Part shown: positions 1-8,845 of the stretch, in pieces
Numbering within the stretch: the stretch's first letter is position 1
Layout: the number at the start of each line of letters is the position of its first letter
From: Betaproteobacteria bacterium Ga0077540
GTDB taxonomy: Bacteria > Pseudomonadota > Gammaproteobacteria > Burkholderiales > Methylophilaceae
DNA: 64,000 nucleotides
NCBI GenBank assembly: GCA_001464125.1
Contig: LNEP01000001.1
Location: forward strand, 372,001 to 436,000
Direction of reading: 5' to 3'
Position numbers and translations under genes: made by a program
Notes under the pieces: generated by a model
What the model was told of the DNA's origin: nothing
What the model saw: only the letters and a program-made list of their open reading frames with translations
Databases searched by the model: none

Positions 1-617
1 CTGCGTGGATGAGCCGCGAAGATGGTGCTAAATATTTCAAGAGCGATAAGCTAATGGCTTTGGTGTTTTCAGATGAAGTGTTAAAAGAAAAGCGTAATTC
101 TGAAGCCGTAGAAGTGTCACCGAACAATTTAGTATCAGTGCGTGTGATGGATTACAAAGCAGAGGCGCCACGTACTTTTGATGAAGTAAAAGGTGGTATT
201 GAAGCGGTATTGAAACTAGAGCAAGCCGTAAAATTGGCATCAGAGAAGGGGGCATCTACTTTAGCTGAGTTGAAGGCAGGTGATGCTAAGGAATCATTGG
301 ACTGGATTTCACCTGTGACCGTTGATCGTAAAAATGCGCAAGGTTTATCGAATGGAGTGATGAATCAGGTGTTTAAAATCAACACTGATAAACTCCCGGC
401 TTATGCTGGTTTTATGGATGATAATAAAACTTATGTGATTGTAAAAGTAATAGCTGTGAGCAATCAGCTTGGTGATGATGAAGAGTTTAAGAATACAGCT
501 ATTGCTGAATATGAGGCCGCTGTAGCTGCTGAGTATGTCAGTGCTTATGCTGCATCACTTAGAGCAAAAGAGGATATCAAGGTAAATACCAGCGTACTGT
601 TTAATAAGGCTGAATAA
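1..617 (+). CDS. ppiD: Peptidyl-prolyl isomerase PpiD, C-terminal part (5' end outside window)
   Basis: The frame is open from the first bases of the window, so the start lies upstream; about 204 residues remain. What is visible fits the C-terminal third of PpiD, a SurA-like periplasmic chaperone anchored in the inner membrane by an N-terminal helix that assists folding of exported proteins. The stretch RTFDEVKGGIEAVLKLEQA is the typical helical segment after the parvulin domain, followed by a second SurA-like alpha/beta unit and an Ala/Glu-rich terminal helix. The parvulin active site itself is not in the window. The gene ends at a strong bidirectional terminator and converges with fabI. Family assignment is good; the exact paralogue is inferred from this fragment only. 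Confidence 0.8.
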   Translation, partial: AWMSREDGAKYFKSDKLMALVFSDEVLKEKRNSEAVEVSPNNLVSVRVMDYKAEAPRTFDEVKGGIEAVLKLEQAVKLASEKGASTLAELKAGDAKESLDWISPVTVDRKNAQGLSNGVMNQVFKINTDKLPAYAGFMDDNKTYVIVKVIAVSNQLGDDEEFKNTAIAEYEAAVAAEYVSAYAASLRAKEDIKVNTSVLFNKAE

Positions 618-633
618 TAGATTTAAGACATGT

Positions 634-664
634 AAAAAAAGCTGATGTTACATCAGCTTTTTTT
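634..664. terminator. Bidirectional intrinsic terminator between ppiD and fabI
   Basis: A perfect inverted repeat with arms at 634-647 and 651-664, a GCTGATG/CATCAGC core and a 3-base loop. It is flanked by seven A on the left and seven T on the right, so it reads as an intrinsic terminator on both strands. It serves ppiD (plus) and fabI (minus). Confidence 0.9.
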
Positions 665-693
665 ATTTCTACGAATTGTTCAGAGATGTAACT

Positions 694-1479
694 TTAATCT
701 ATTTGACCAGCTGCGGTGATGTTCATGCCACCATCGACATAAGTGATTTCACCAGTAATACCTGATGCCAAATCACTACATAGGAATGCCGCAACGTTAC
801 CAACCTCATCGATAGTTACATTACGGCGCAAAGCGGCATGGCGCTCATTAAAACCAATCATCTTATCGAAGTCCGCAATGCCTGATGCTGCCAGCGTTTT
901 GATGGGGCCTGCAGAAACAGCATTAACTCGTATGCCACGTGGACCCAAACTTTGCGCTAAATAACGCACATTAGCCTCTAAGCTGGCTTTAGCTACACCC
1001 ATGACATTGTAGTTTGGCATTGTGCGCTCAGCGCCTAAATAGCTAAGGGTAAGCAAGCTGCCACCACGGCCTTGCATCATTGGGTATGCGGCTTTGGCCA
1101 GCGCAGAGAAGCTATAGGAACTAATGTCGTGCGCGATACGGAAATATTCACGGTTAACGGCATCCAAATAATCACCATCTAGCGCCACTTTAGGCACAAA
1201 GGCTACAGAGTGTACTAAGCTATCAAGACCGTCCCAATGTTTAGCCAAAGCTGAGAACAACGCTTCAATTTGTGCGTCATCTGCCACATCACATGGGAGC
1301 ACAATAGTGGAGCCGAAATCCGCGGCCAAATCTGCTACGCGTTGTGAGTGTTTTTCCATTTGATAGGTAAATGCAAGTTCGGCGCCTTCACGTTTCATAG
1401 CGGCGGCAATGCCATATGCAATCGAACGGTTGCTGAGCAGGCCAGCAATAAGAATTTTTTTACCTGAGAGAAAGCCCAT
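694..1479 (-). CDS. fabI: Enoyl-[acyl-carrier-protein] reductase (NADH) FabI
   Basis: Catalyses the last reduction of each fatty-acid elongation cycle, trans-2-enoyl-ACP to acyl-ACP, in the cytoplasm; the family is the target of triclosan. The 261 residues match the usual FabI length. A Rossmann nucleotide-binding start ([19 protein letters not shown]) and the FabI-type catalytic set Tyr147, Tyr157 and Lys164 (Tyr-x6-Lys) are visible. It lies after the peptide-permease genes on the same strand, separated by a 69-bp spacer. The likely Shine-Dalgarno AGGA sits six bases before the ATG, inside one arm of a long inverted repeat (1481-1544), which suggests translational control or a terminator for the upstream genes. 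Confidence 0.95.
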   Translation of the reverse strand: MGFLSGKKILIAGLLSNRSIAYGIAAAMKREGAELAFTYQMEKHSQRVADLAADFGSTIVLPCDVADDAQIEALFSALAKHWDGLDSLVHSVAFVPKVALDGDYLDAVNREYFRIAHDISSYSFSALAKAAYPMMQGRGGSLLTLSYLGAERTMPNYNVMGVAKASLEANVRYLAQSLGPRGIRVNAVSAGPIKTLAASGIADFDKMIGFNERHAALRRNVTIDEVGNVAAFLCSDLASGITGEITYVDGGMNITAAGQID

Positions 1480-1480
1480 A

Positions 1481-1544
1481 ATCTATCCTAATTATTGATT
1501 GTCGGTGATAGGTCCACTCGTGCTTACTATCACGTAGGATAGAT
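1481..1544 (-). promoter_or_regulatory. Nested inverted repeat covering the fabI ribosome-binding site
   Basis: Outer arms of 10 bp (1481-1490 and 1535-1544) and inner arms of 7 bp (1505-1511 and 1527-1533) are both perfect. In the minus-strand transcript the 3' outer arm TAGGATAGAT contains the AGGA expected to be the fabI Shine-Dalgarno and ends one base before the ATG. The opposing arm contains TCCT. Folding would therefore hide the ribosome-binding site. There is no T-run, so a simple intrinsic terminator is less likely. The repeat is seen directly; the control role is inferred. Confidence 0.55.
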
Positions 1545-1548
1545 AAGG

Positions 1549-2388
1549 TTATCGATTAGAACCGCTTCTGGGGTCAAGCGCATCGCGCAACCCTTCACCA
1601 AGCAGATTATACCCTAACACCGTGATTAAAATCGCCATGCCGGGGTAGAGTGAGAGCCACCAAGCAAACTGAATATACTCTTTGCCATCGGTGAGGATGT
1701 TGCCCCATGACGATTGCGGCGCCTGAACACCGAGTCCCAAGAAACTGAGGCCGGATTCCATCAATACAGCGCTGGCTACGCCCAATACTGCACTGACAAT
1801 AATCGGTGTGAGGCTGTTAGGTAGCAAGTGCGTGAAAATTAGGCGCATATCTTTTGCACCAAGCGTGCGAGATGCTTGTACAAATTCTCGTTCAGCCAAG
1901 CTTAAAAATTCCGCTCGCACTAGTCGGGTTACGCCCATCCACGAGGTTAAGCCAATGACAATCATGATATTGATAATAGAGGGCGTTAGGAAGGCAATAA
2001 CGGCTAAAATAAGAAAGAAACTAGGGATAGATAACATGATATCCACCAAGCGCATAATAAGCGTATCCACCCAACCTCTGTAGTAGCCTGCCAAAGCGCC
2101 GAGAAATATGCCGATAGCCGTGGAGATGCCTACAGCAACCAAACCGACCAGTAGTGAGATACGACCACCGTGCAACATACGGCTAAGAACATCTCGGCCG
2201 AGGCCATCGGTGCCCATCCAATGGCTCCATGACGGGCTTAATAGAATGGCTTTTACATTGATCTCATCCGGATCATATGGAGAAATCACAGGAGCGAGCA
2301 TGGCTAGCAAGAAAATGGTCAGGATAATGATGAATCCAGCCAAGGCAAGCGGGTTAGATAATGCTTTTTTAATCATCTCAATGCGCAT
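1549..2388 (-). CDS. Peptide ABC transporter permease, DppC/OppC type
   Basis: Inner-membrane permease of a di/oligopeptide importer, about 279 residues. It has an N-terminal helix, the DppC-type region GTDGLGRDVLSRMLHGGRIS, several further membrane helices and the EAA-like loop that contacts the ATPase (around REFVQASRTLGA). The ATG at 2388 is preferred over a longer frame because it follows the stop of the DppB-type gene by two bases and has a GAGAGG ribosome site just upstream. It is the third gene of a binding protein-permease-permease set. No ATPase gene accompanies it, so the importer must borrow ATPases encoded elsewhere. Substrate is unknown; peptides, possibly cell-wall peptides, are the family expectation. 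Confidence 0.85.
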   Translation of the reverse strand: MRIEMIKKALSNPLALAGFIIILTIFLLAMLAPVISPYDPDEINVKAILLSPSWSHWMGTDGLGRDVLSRMLHGGRISLLVGLVAVGISTAIGIFLGALAGYYRGWVDTLIMRLVDIMLSIPSFFLILAVIAFLTPSIINIMIVIGLTSWMGVTRLVRAEFLSLAEREFVQASRTLGAKDMRLIFTHLLPNSLTPIIVSAVLGVASAVLMESGLSFLGLGVQAPQSSWGNILTDGKEYIQFAWWLSLYPGMAILITVLGYNLLGEGLRDALDPRSGSNR

Positions 2389-2390
2389 AC

Positions 2391-3413
2391 TTAGCCTCTC
2401 ACCACACCGCGTCTTACGCGTGGGTCTGCCCATGCATAGGATACGTCTGCGATTAAATTACCAAGCAAGGTTAAGGCAGAACCAATGGTCAACACACCCA
2501 TCACCACAGGGAAGTCACGCATCAGCACCGCATCATAAAATAGCTTGCCCATGCCAGGGATTGCGAAAATGGTTTCTGCAATCACAGACCCACCAATTAA
2601 ACCGGGAATAGAGAGGCCCACAATTGTAATCAACGGTAGCAGGGCATTTCTGAGCGCATGCGTATAAACTACTTGATGCTCGTTGAGGCCTTTGGCGCGT
2701 GCAGTAGTAATAAAGTCTTGGTTAAGTACATCTAACATGCCATTTTTCACAAACAGTGTAATGCCAGCCAGTCCAGTCACAGAGGGAATCAACACTGGCA
2801 TAATCAGGTGACTCACGCTGTCTTTAACTTTATCCCAAGTGTCTAACGTATCGTAATTGAGGCTATGTAGCCCGGAGATAGGCAACCAGTTATTCATCAC
2901 ACCTAACCAGTACATCAATAGGAGTGAAAGCCAAAAGCCAGGAATAGAAAAACCAATAAAATTAAACAGGGTGATAGAGCGGTCTTGCCAATGTTGATAA
3001 TGTTTTGCTGCAATCACACCTAATGGAATAGCTAATAACAGGGTAATGATAAGCCCAAGAATATTAATCATGAGCGTGACAGGCAACGCTTCCTGAATCA
3101 TGCCTTTGGTAACATTGCCATCTTTGTCTGTGGTTTGCCAAAACACTGGTTTTTGATGGCCGGCAAATGAGTTGCCAAAATCCAATTGCACCATACGTTT
3201 TAGCCACAGCCCATATTGCACTATCACCGGTTTATCCAAATTATAGAGTTCACGCAGCTTTTGTCGTGACTCTTCCGACGCTTTAGGGTTAAACGCAGCT
3301 TCGTTGTTGGTAATGTCGCCCGGCGCCAAGTGCATGATAAAGAAAGAAATAAGACTAATACCGACTAGCATTGGTATCATCCACAACACGCGTTTAATCA
3401 GATAAGTTAGCAT
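2391..3413 (-). CDS. Peptide ABC transporter permease, DppB/OppB type
   Basis: Partner permease to the DppC-type protein; 340 residues, usual for DppB. It starts with a DppB-like membrane helix (MLTYLIKRVLWMIPMLVG) followed by a periplasmic stretch and five further helices. The cytoplasmic EAA loop is seen near ITTARAKGLNEHQVVYTHAL, and the typical segment GGSVIAETIFAIPGMG is near the C-terminus. The ATG follows the stop of the binding-protein gene by one base, and the next permease starts two bases after its stop, which indicates translational coupling in one transcript. The periplasmic part around residues 95-105 is slightly longer than in classic DppB, as in YejB-like relatives. Confidence 0.87.
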   Translation of the reverse strand: MLTYLIKRVLWMIPMLVGISLISFFIMHLAPGDITNNEAAFNPKASEESRQKLRELYNLDKPVIVQYGLWLKRMVQLDFGNSFAGHQKPVFWQTTDKDGNVTKGMIQEALPVTLMINILGLIITLLLAIPLGVIAAKHYQHWQDRSITLFNFIGFSIPGFWLSLLLMYWLGVMNNWLPISGLHSLNYDTLDTWDKVKDSVSHLIMPVLIPSVTGLAGITLFVKNGMLDVLNQDFITTARAKGLNEHQVVYTHALRNALLPLITIVGLSIPGLIGGSVIAETIFAIPGMGKLFYDAVLMRDFPVVMGVLTIGSALTLLGNLIADVSYAWADPRVRRGVVRG

Positions 3414-3414
3414 T

Positions 3415-5088
3415 TTATTGCGCGCTCATTTCATTTCTTCTAAGTGGCTCAGGGATATACCATTTATGTGAATCATAACCTACGCCTGCCGGTGGAATGG
3501 GGTTCACGATGCCTTGAACGCGCTTATGCATAGCCGTTAGCCCGTAACCTGCAGATAAATACACAATCGGGCAGTCCTCTAACAACACTTTGGAAAACTC
3601 ATGGTAGATGCGCATACGCTTATCGGGATCCAACTCAGTACGGCCTTGTTCTAACAGTTTATCAATCGTTGGATTGTTATAGCCAATAAAGTTGAACTGC
3701 CCTGGCGCTTGTTGGCTGGAGTGCCAAATATTGTATTGGTCAGGGTCTAGTCCCAACCCCCAGCCAAGCACCACGACATCAAAATCACCGGTTTTGATAA
3801 AGCGGCTAATAAAGCTGGCCCATTCAATGGCGCGGATATTCACGTCGATGCCAACTTCTTTCAATCTACGTTGAATCAGCACAGCTGATTTTTCGCGTTC
3901 TTTGTTTTGATTGGTGATGATTTCAAAGGCAAACGGTTTACCGTCTCGCTCTACAATACCATCGCCATCCGTATCCACAAACCCGGCTTCTTTTAAGAGT
4001 GCTTTGGCCTTGGCCGGGTCGTATGGGTAAGGTTGTAAGCTGGGGTTGCTCCAACGTGTGCCGGGCTTGTATGGTGAAGCAATGTTAATACCCAAACCCA
4101 AGTACACACCATCGATAATTTCCTGTTTATCAATGGCGTAGTTAATGGCTTTGCGTACACGTGCATCGTCAAATGGCTTGTGTTTGAGATTAAAGCCCAT
4201 GTAGGTATAACTATTGCCTAACTCTTTGTATAAGTTAAGGTTTTTCTGTAACTCTGGGCGTGCGGGAATAATGCGCGAATATTTAATCGGGTCTAATCCC
4301 ATGGTGTCGATATTGTCTGCCATCAACTCTAAAAATTGCGCTGAGTTATCCGGAATAATACGCGTAATCAGTTTGTCGATTTGTGCTGGCCCCAATACGC
4401 TTTTGGCGTTACGCGATAGCTGTATATTTTCACCATTTTTCCAAATATCAAGTTTGTAATAATTGCTGCCAACAGGTTTGCGCGCAAATGCAGTGGTATG
4501 TAAATCCTGATCTTTTAACAGATGTTTTGGCAGAATTTGCAGCCCTGACCAGCTATCGAGTGCAGGCGCATAGGCTTGGTCATAGGTCACAGTAAATGTG
4601 AGTGCGTCGGGCGCCTCTGCTTTTTTGACAAGCTGATAATCGGAAGCGTAGGGGCTGCGTGTTTTTTCGTCTGTCACCGACTTCCAAGTAAACAGCACAT
4701 CAGCGCTGGTTATTGGCCTGCCATCAGCCCAGCTTAAATTTGGTTTCAATTTAAAGGTAATGGTTTTCTGGTCATCAGAGATTTTCCAACTTTCCGCTAA
4801 ATCACCTTCTAAATCCAACGTAGCATTGTATTTAAGCAAGGCATTGAAAATGTTAGAAGCAATAGCGGCAGATGCAGATTCGCCGGCCACCATGTAAATT
4901 AGACCACTGGGCTCAGCTGTCATGGCACTAATCATAGTACCGCCAACAATACTGGGGTAGGGTTTTGAGTAGTCTGGGGATTGAGTGTCTTGCTGAGGGC
5001 TACTACAGGCTATGATGACAAAGCTAAATGTCAGCAGGGATGAAACTTGAATGGCGCGTTGTAAATGGCGAATAGGTTTTATTGCCAA
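3415..5088 (-). CDS. Peptide-binding lipoprotein of ABC importer (SBP family 5)
   Basis: Periplasmic solute-binding component for the two following permeases. Family 5 (DppA/OppA) features are clear: the stretch LAESWKISDDQKTITFKLK, the segment WADGRPITSADVLFTWKSV, and a C-terminal domain with RKAINYAIDKQEII. The frame can be read from an ATG at 5184, but that overlaps mltD by 74 bases and puts the lipobox Cys (IIAC) at residue 60. A TTG at 5088 gives a normal 27-residue lipoprotein signal peptide and begins 22 bases after the mltD stop, so I chose it; neither start has a convincing ribosome site. The mature protein would be membrane-anchored. A link to murein peptide uptake is suggested only by the adjacent mltD. 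Confidence 0.82.
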   Translation of the reverse strand: MAIKPIRHLQRAIQVSSLLTFSFVIIACSSPQQDTQSPDYSKPYPSIVGGTMISAMTAEPSGLIYMVAGESASAAIASNIFNALLKYNATLDLEGDLAESWKISDDQKTITFKLKPNLSWADGRPITSADVLFTWKSVTDEKTRSPYASDYQLVKKAEAPDALTFTVTYDQAYAPALDSWSGLQILPKHLLKDQDLHTTAFARKPVGSNYYKLDIWKNGENIQLSRNAKSVLGPAQIDKLITRIIPDNSAQFLELMADNIDTMGLDPIKYSRIIPARPELQKNLNLYKELGNSYTYMGFNLKHKPFDDARVRKAINYAIDKQEIIDGVYLGLGINIASPYKPGTRWSNPSLQPYPYDPAKAKALLKEAGFVDTDGDGIVERDGKPFAFEIITNQNKEREKSAVLIQRRLKEVGIDVNIRAIEWASFISRFIKTGDFDVVVLGWGLGLDPDQYNIWHSSQQAPGQFNFIGYNNPTIDKLLEQGRTELDPDKRMRIYHEFSKVLLEDCPIVYLSAGYGLTAMHKRVQGIVNPIPPAGVGYDSHKWYIPEPLRRNEMSAQ

Positions 5089-5110
5089 CTTTACGTGTGA
5101 ACGACAAATA

Positions 5111-6715
5111 CTAATGAATCTTGCTAGAAACCCGATTTCTACGATGTGACGTACTAGAGGACTTTTTCGATTTTGATTTAACATATCGTGAAGATTTGGT
5201 CTTGTAATTGGATTTATATTTTTTAGTAGTGTAACGCTTACCAGATTTATTAGTTGAAGCTTTCAATCCCGTATTATTGGTTATAACTTTTATAATTTGT
5301 CCCGCTTTTAAACCGCGCGCACTAATACCGTTAAAACTTAGTAAATGGCTTTTATCAACATTAAACTTATCTGCAAGACTAGAGATGGTGTCACCACGTT
5401 TAACCTTGTATCTGATTGTTTTGGTGTTGTTAGGTTCATTTTCTACATTTGTGCGCACCTCTGCAAGGCTTGTGTCGTAATTAATGCTTGATTGACCATC
5501 TGTATTGAGGTCACTTGCATTGGTTGGCACTAAAAGTGGGCCTGCATAAGCAATGTTCTTTTTAGATGAAAGATTGTTTACTTGTCTTAACTCACTCACA
5601 TTAATGTTGAATTTTTTTGCGATATAGTCAATACGCTCACCACGTTTTGCAGAATAAGTTTTCCAACTCGTGAGTGGTTTGTCGTAGTTTTGCAGATTTT
5701 CTTTAAATCTATCTGCAGCCCATGTTGGCAATAATAGTTGGTGAACTTCACTATTCGATACAATGACTGGGCGGTTATAGCTAGGGTTGAGCGCGCTGAA
5801 TTCTTCAAATGAAATTTCCGCTAATTCTGCCGCCAATTTTGCATCAATTTGTTTAGGGGCTAGCACACGCGCAAAGTAAGGACGGTTAGGAATTTCGACT
5901 AAACTCAAGCCATACTCATCTGGCTTAAAGACGATATTTTTGATGGCCTGCAGTTTTGGAACGTAGTTTTTTGTTTCCACTGGTAAGCGTAAGTGCTGAT
6001 AGTCAGTAGGCAGACCTTGCTTGCGATTTCTTTCAATGGCGCGTGCAATCGTGCCTTCACCAGCATTGTATGCAGCAAGCGCTAAATCCCAAGAGCCAAA
6101 CATCCCATGAAGCTTTTGCAGGTAGTTCAATGCAGCATTAGTGGCAGCCGTGACATCACGACGCTTGTCTGTCCAATAGTTTTGTTTTAAACCGTAATCT
6201 TTGCCTGTGGCTGGAACAAATTGCCAAATCCCAGAAGCGTGACTGCGTGAGTAAGCTTGAGGGTTATATGCGCTTTCAATCATTGGTAATAACGCGATTT
6301 CAGTAGGCATACCTCGCTTTTCAACTTCTTCCACAATGTGAAACAAGTATTTCTGGCTGCGCTCAAGCATGCGTTGCACATAATCGGGGCGTGATGCGTA
6401 CCAGTTTTCATGTTTAGCCGTATATTCAGAATCTATATCTGGCATGCTAAAGCCGCTACGAATCCGCTCCCAAATATCATCTTGGCCAATATAAGTATTA
6501 TCATCATGCTCGCTGATAAACTCTTCAATAGGGTCTGCAGTAAGATTGCTGTCAATGTGATCATCTAATATCAGCATTTGATCACCAGCAACATTGGTTT
6601 GTGGCGTTGCCGCAATGGATAGCGTTGGCAGTATGAATGCCAGAAGGACGCCTATTAATAAGCTGGATTTGAGCAAAGCGTGCTGCTTAATGAGGTGCTG
6701 TTGAAGGGAAGTCAT
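5111..6715 (-). CDS. mltD: Membrane-bound lytic murein transglycosylase D with LysM repeats
   Basis: Cleaves the glycan strands of peptidoglycan to 1,6-anhydromuropeptides in the periplasm. After a signal sequence (SSLLIGVLLAFILPTLSIAA) comes an SLT domain with catalytic Glu in MIESAYNPQAYSRSHASGIW and the typical LALAAYNAGEG. At least two LysM cell-wall-binding repeats follow; one carries VKRGDTISSLADKFNV. The C-terminus is an unusual Lys/Ser/Tyr-rich basic tail of about 50 residues that may bind wall polymers or membrane. Start taken at the second Met (6715), nearer the signal sequence; 6748 is possible. A peptide importer gene follows closely, so released wall peptides may be its cargo (inference). 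Confidence 0.9.
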   Translation of the reverse strand: MTSLQQHLIKQHALLKSSLLIGVLLAFILPTLSIAATPQTNVAGDQMLILDDHIDSNLTADPIEEFISEHDDNTYIGQDDIWERIRSGFSMPDIDSEYTAKHENWYASRPDYVQRMLERSQKYLFHIVEEVEKRGMPTEIALLPMIESAYNPQAYSRSHASGIWQFVPATGKDYGLKQNYWTDKRRDVTAATNAALNYLQKLHGMFGSWDLALAAYNAGEGTIARAIERNRKQGLPTDYQHLRLPVETKNYVPKLQAIKNIVFKPDEYGLSLVEIPNRPYFARVLAPKQIDAKLAAELAEISFEEFSALNPSYNRPVIVSNSEVHQLLLPTWAADRFKENLQNYDKPLTSWKTYSAKRGERIDYIAKKFNINVSELRQVNNLSSKKNIAYAGPLLVPTNASDLNTDGQSSINYDTSLAEVRTNVENEPNNTKTIRYKVKRGDTISSLADKFNVDKSHLLSFNGISARGLKAGQIIKVITNNTGLKASTNKSGKRYTTKKYKSNYKTKSSRYVKSKSKKSSSTSHRRNRVSSKIH

Positions 6716-6831
6716 AACGCGCAAAAGTGTAGTGTCCTGCCATTGCATTGAAAAGATGACTGAATACTAACGGTGATTATTAGATGAGTCAAGTAAAAGT
6801 GTTACTTATACTAAGTAATTTATCTTATTGA

Positions 6832-7584
6832 TTAATAATGGTTTCTAAGCTGACGGATAGCAGTAAAAATATCAATTTCAGCACTTGATTTTGCACCAGA
6901 ATTTTGCATGATTTCATGATGTGTGCAACGCAAGAAGGGGTTGGTCTCAAGTTCCTCTGCTATGGTGCTAGGTAAAGTGGGTAAGTTGTGTTGGCGTAGT
7001 TGCGTTACTTTGATTTCTCTAGACTTTAGTTTCTGATTGCTAGGTTCTAGCATGCGAGCAAACTGGATGTTTTTTACTGTGTACTCGTGTGTGCAGAAAA
7101 CTTGGGTGGATATTGGCAATTGTTTTATTCTATTCAACGAGTTGAGCATCTGTAGCGGTGTGCCTTCAAACAGTCTGCCGCATCCAGCGCCAAACAAAAC
7201 ATCGCCGCAAAACAAATAATTATCATTAATGTAAGCGATATGATCCAGCGTGTGGCCAGGTAGCCAAAGTACTTGAAATAACTCGCCAATATCGTTAAGT
7301 TGAATGCTGTCACCTTCTTTAACTGGAATATGCTCAAAGGGATAGGATCGATAGCCTGGTGCATAGACTGGTACTGGGAATTGGAAGCGTAGTGCTTGTA
7401 CACCACCAATATGGTCATCATGATGATGCGTGATCAGTATTGCCTTTAGCGCCCAGTTGTTTTCTTTTAAAGCTTTTAGTACTGGCATTGCGTCACCAGG
7501 ATCAATTACCACGACATTGCGCTCATGCACTAAAAGCCATATATAATTGTCCTCAAATGCTGGAACTGGAACGATGTTGATCAT
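6832..7584 (-). CDS. gloB: Hydroxyacylglutathione hydrolase (glyoxalase II)
   Basis: Hydrolyses S-D-lactoylglutathione to D-lactate and glutathione, the second step of methylglyoxal detoxification. The 250-residue product has the binuclear-metal metallo-beta-lactamase signature THHHDDH at residues 52-58, further ligands in LPGHTLDHIAY and FCGDVLF, and the C-terminal GloB domain with FCTHEYT. The frame is open back to 7695, but the family N-terminus MINIVPVPAFEDNYIW begins at 7584, which also clears the divergent methyltransferase gene starting at 7661. A short TTACTTA/TAAGTAA hairpin (6802-6818) lies just after its stop. Divergence from the methyltransferase-rnhA-dnaQ run is common in betaproteobacteria. 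Confidence 0.94.
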   Translation of the reverse strand: MINIVPVPAFEDNYIWLLVHERNVVVIDPGDAMPVLKALKENNWALKAILITHHHDDHIGGVQALRFQFPVPVYAPGYRSYPFEHIPVKEGDSIQLNDIGELFQVLWLPGHTLDHIAYINDNYLFCGDVLFGAGCGRLFEGTPLQMLNSLNRIKQLPISTQVFCTHEYTVKNIQFARMLEPSNQKLKSREIKVTQLRQHNLPTLPSTIAEELETNPFLRCTHHEIMQNSGAKSSAEIDIFTAIRQLRNHY

Positions 7585-7660
7585 GTGTAGAAATGCAAAG
7601 AAAATACGGATGAGTAATGTTTCTATGGTTGTGGTTTTGTCTAGCCTTGTCAACCGATAA

Positions 7661-8395
7661 ATGCATATAGATACACAACAGAATTGGTTAAACACGCCAC
7701 TTGGCCAGTATATGCTGACAAGTGAGCAAGCGATTTACGACCAACACGTAGCGGATATATTTGGATTCAACGCATTACAAATTGGTTTGCTAGAGATGAA
7801 TCTTTTGCAGCAATCTCGCATTGCGAAGCGTTTACATGTGGATATTTCAGCAGGTGATGTGTTGTGTGAGAGTGAGTATCTGCCTTTTGCATCATCAACC
7901 ATTGATTTGTTGTGTCTACCGCATGTTTTAGAGTTCAGCCAAAATCAACATCAAACCCTAAGAGAAGTGGAGCGCGTATTAGTGCCAGAAGGGCATCTAA
8001 TATTGACGGGATATAATCCGATGAGCGCCTGGGGGATGCGACGCTTGATGTCCAAAAAACAGCACTATCCGTGGTGTGGTGCAACGCTATCGTTAAAACG
8101 TATTAAAGATTGGTTGGCGTTGCTAGGGTTGGAGTATGTGACAGGTGGAACACAGGCGTTCATTCTTCCTATCAACGATGACAAATGGATTGCCCGCCAG
8201 CAGTGCGTTGAGCGTGTCGCTTCAAAGTGGAGTCTGCCATTGGGGGGTATTTATTATATTGTTGCAAAAAAACGAGTCGTGAACATGCATTTAATCAAAC
8301 CCAACTGGAAAAAGTCATTAGTCAAATCTGCGCTTGTGCAAACACAACAGAAAACGAAACCGAGTCAAAAAATCAATGGGAAAAACGCGCAATAA
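7661..8395 (+). CDS. Class I SAM-dependent methyltransferase-like protein
   Basis: Resembles the small methyltransferases found upstream of rnhA in betaproteobacteria. A Methyltransf_11-like core is visible: [19 protein letters not shown] (motif II region) and [21 protein letters not shown] (motif III/IV). The normal glycine-rich SAM loop (motif I, E/DxGxGxG) is absent; the equivalent position reads [10 protein letters not shown]. Binding of SAM is therefore uncertain, or it uses a diverged loop. Substrate unknown. It begins the methyltransferase-rnhA-dnaQ run, with the rnhA start two bases after its stop. The C-terminus is Lys/Gln-rich and probably disordered. Confidence 0.75.
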   Translation: MHIDTQQNWLNTPLGQYMLTSEQAIYDQHVADIFGFNALQIGLLEMNLLQQSRIAKRLHVDISAGDVLCESEYLPFASSTIDLLCLPHVLEFSQNQHQTLREVERVLVPEGHLILTGYNPMSAWGMRRLMSKKQHYPWCGATLSLKRIKDWLALLGLEYVTGGTQAFILPINDDKWIARQQCVERVASKWSLPLGGIYYIVAKKRVVNMHLIKPNWKKSLVKSALVQTQQKTKPSQKINGKNAQ

Positions 8396-8397
8396 GT

Positions 8398-8844
8398 ATG
8401 GATGTGAACATGGTTGAAATTTATGCGGATGGGGCATGCAAAGGTAATCCTGGGCCCGGCGGATGGGGGGCATTGCTTCAATTCGGTAGTCAAGAAAAAG
8501 CATTATCGGGTGGCGAGGCCATGACAACTAATAATCGCATGGAACTTACTGCGGTGATTCGCGCGCTGGAAGCCATTAAACGGCCATGCCAAATCAAAGT
8601 TTATACAGATTCCGTTTATGTGCAAAAAGGGATGACGGAATGGATTGCAGGCTGGAAGCTACGTAATTGGCGCACTGCTGATAAAAAACCTGTGAAAAAT
8701 GACGATTTATGGAAACAATTGGATGTGCTTGTGCAGCCGCATCAAATTGAATGGATATGGGTAAAAGGGCATGCTGGTAATGCAGGCAATGAGCGCGCAG
8801 ACGCATTAGCAAACATGGGTGTGTTAGAGGTCGTGGGGCAATAG
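8398..8844 (+). CDS. rnhA: Ribonuclease HI
   Basis: Degrades the RNA strand of RNA-DNA hybrids during replication and R-loop removal. The 148-residue product has the four carboxylates of the family: Asp11 in [16 protein letters not shown], Glu49 in NNRMEL, Asp71 in YTDSVY, and the late Asp in NERADALA, plus the active-site-loop His in WVKGHAGN. The frame is open upstream to 8227 inside the methyltransferase gene, but the family N-terminus fits the ATG at 8398 (or 8410). dnaQ starts one base past its stop, so the two replication genes are likely co-translated. Confidence 0.95.
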   Translation: MDVNMVEIYADGACKGNPGPGGWGALLQFGSQEKALSGGEAMTTNNRMELTAVIRALEAIKRPCQIKVYTDSVYVQKGMTEWIAGWKLRNWRTADKKPVKNDDLWKQLDVLVQPHQIEWIWVKGHAGNAGNERADALANMGVLEVVGQ

Positions 8845-8845
8845 A

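Noticed and set aside
2108-2611. 167-codon plus-strand frame across the two permease genes
   Set aside because: Antisense to two conserved membrane proteins; basic, low-complexity product.
8227-8397. Longer N-terminus for rnhA
   Set aside because: Overlaps the methyltransferase gene and has no match to the family; normal start is at 8398.
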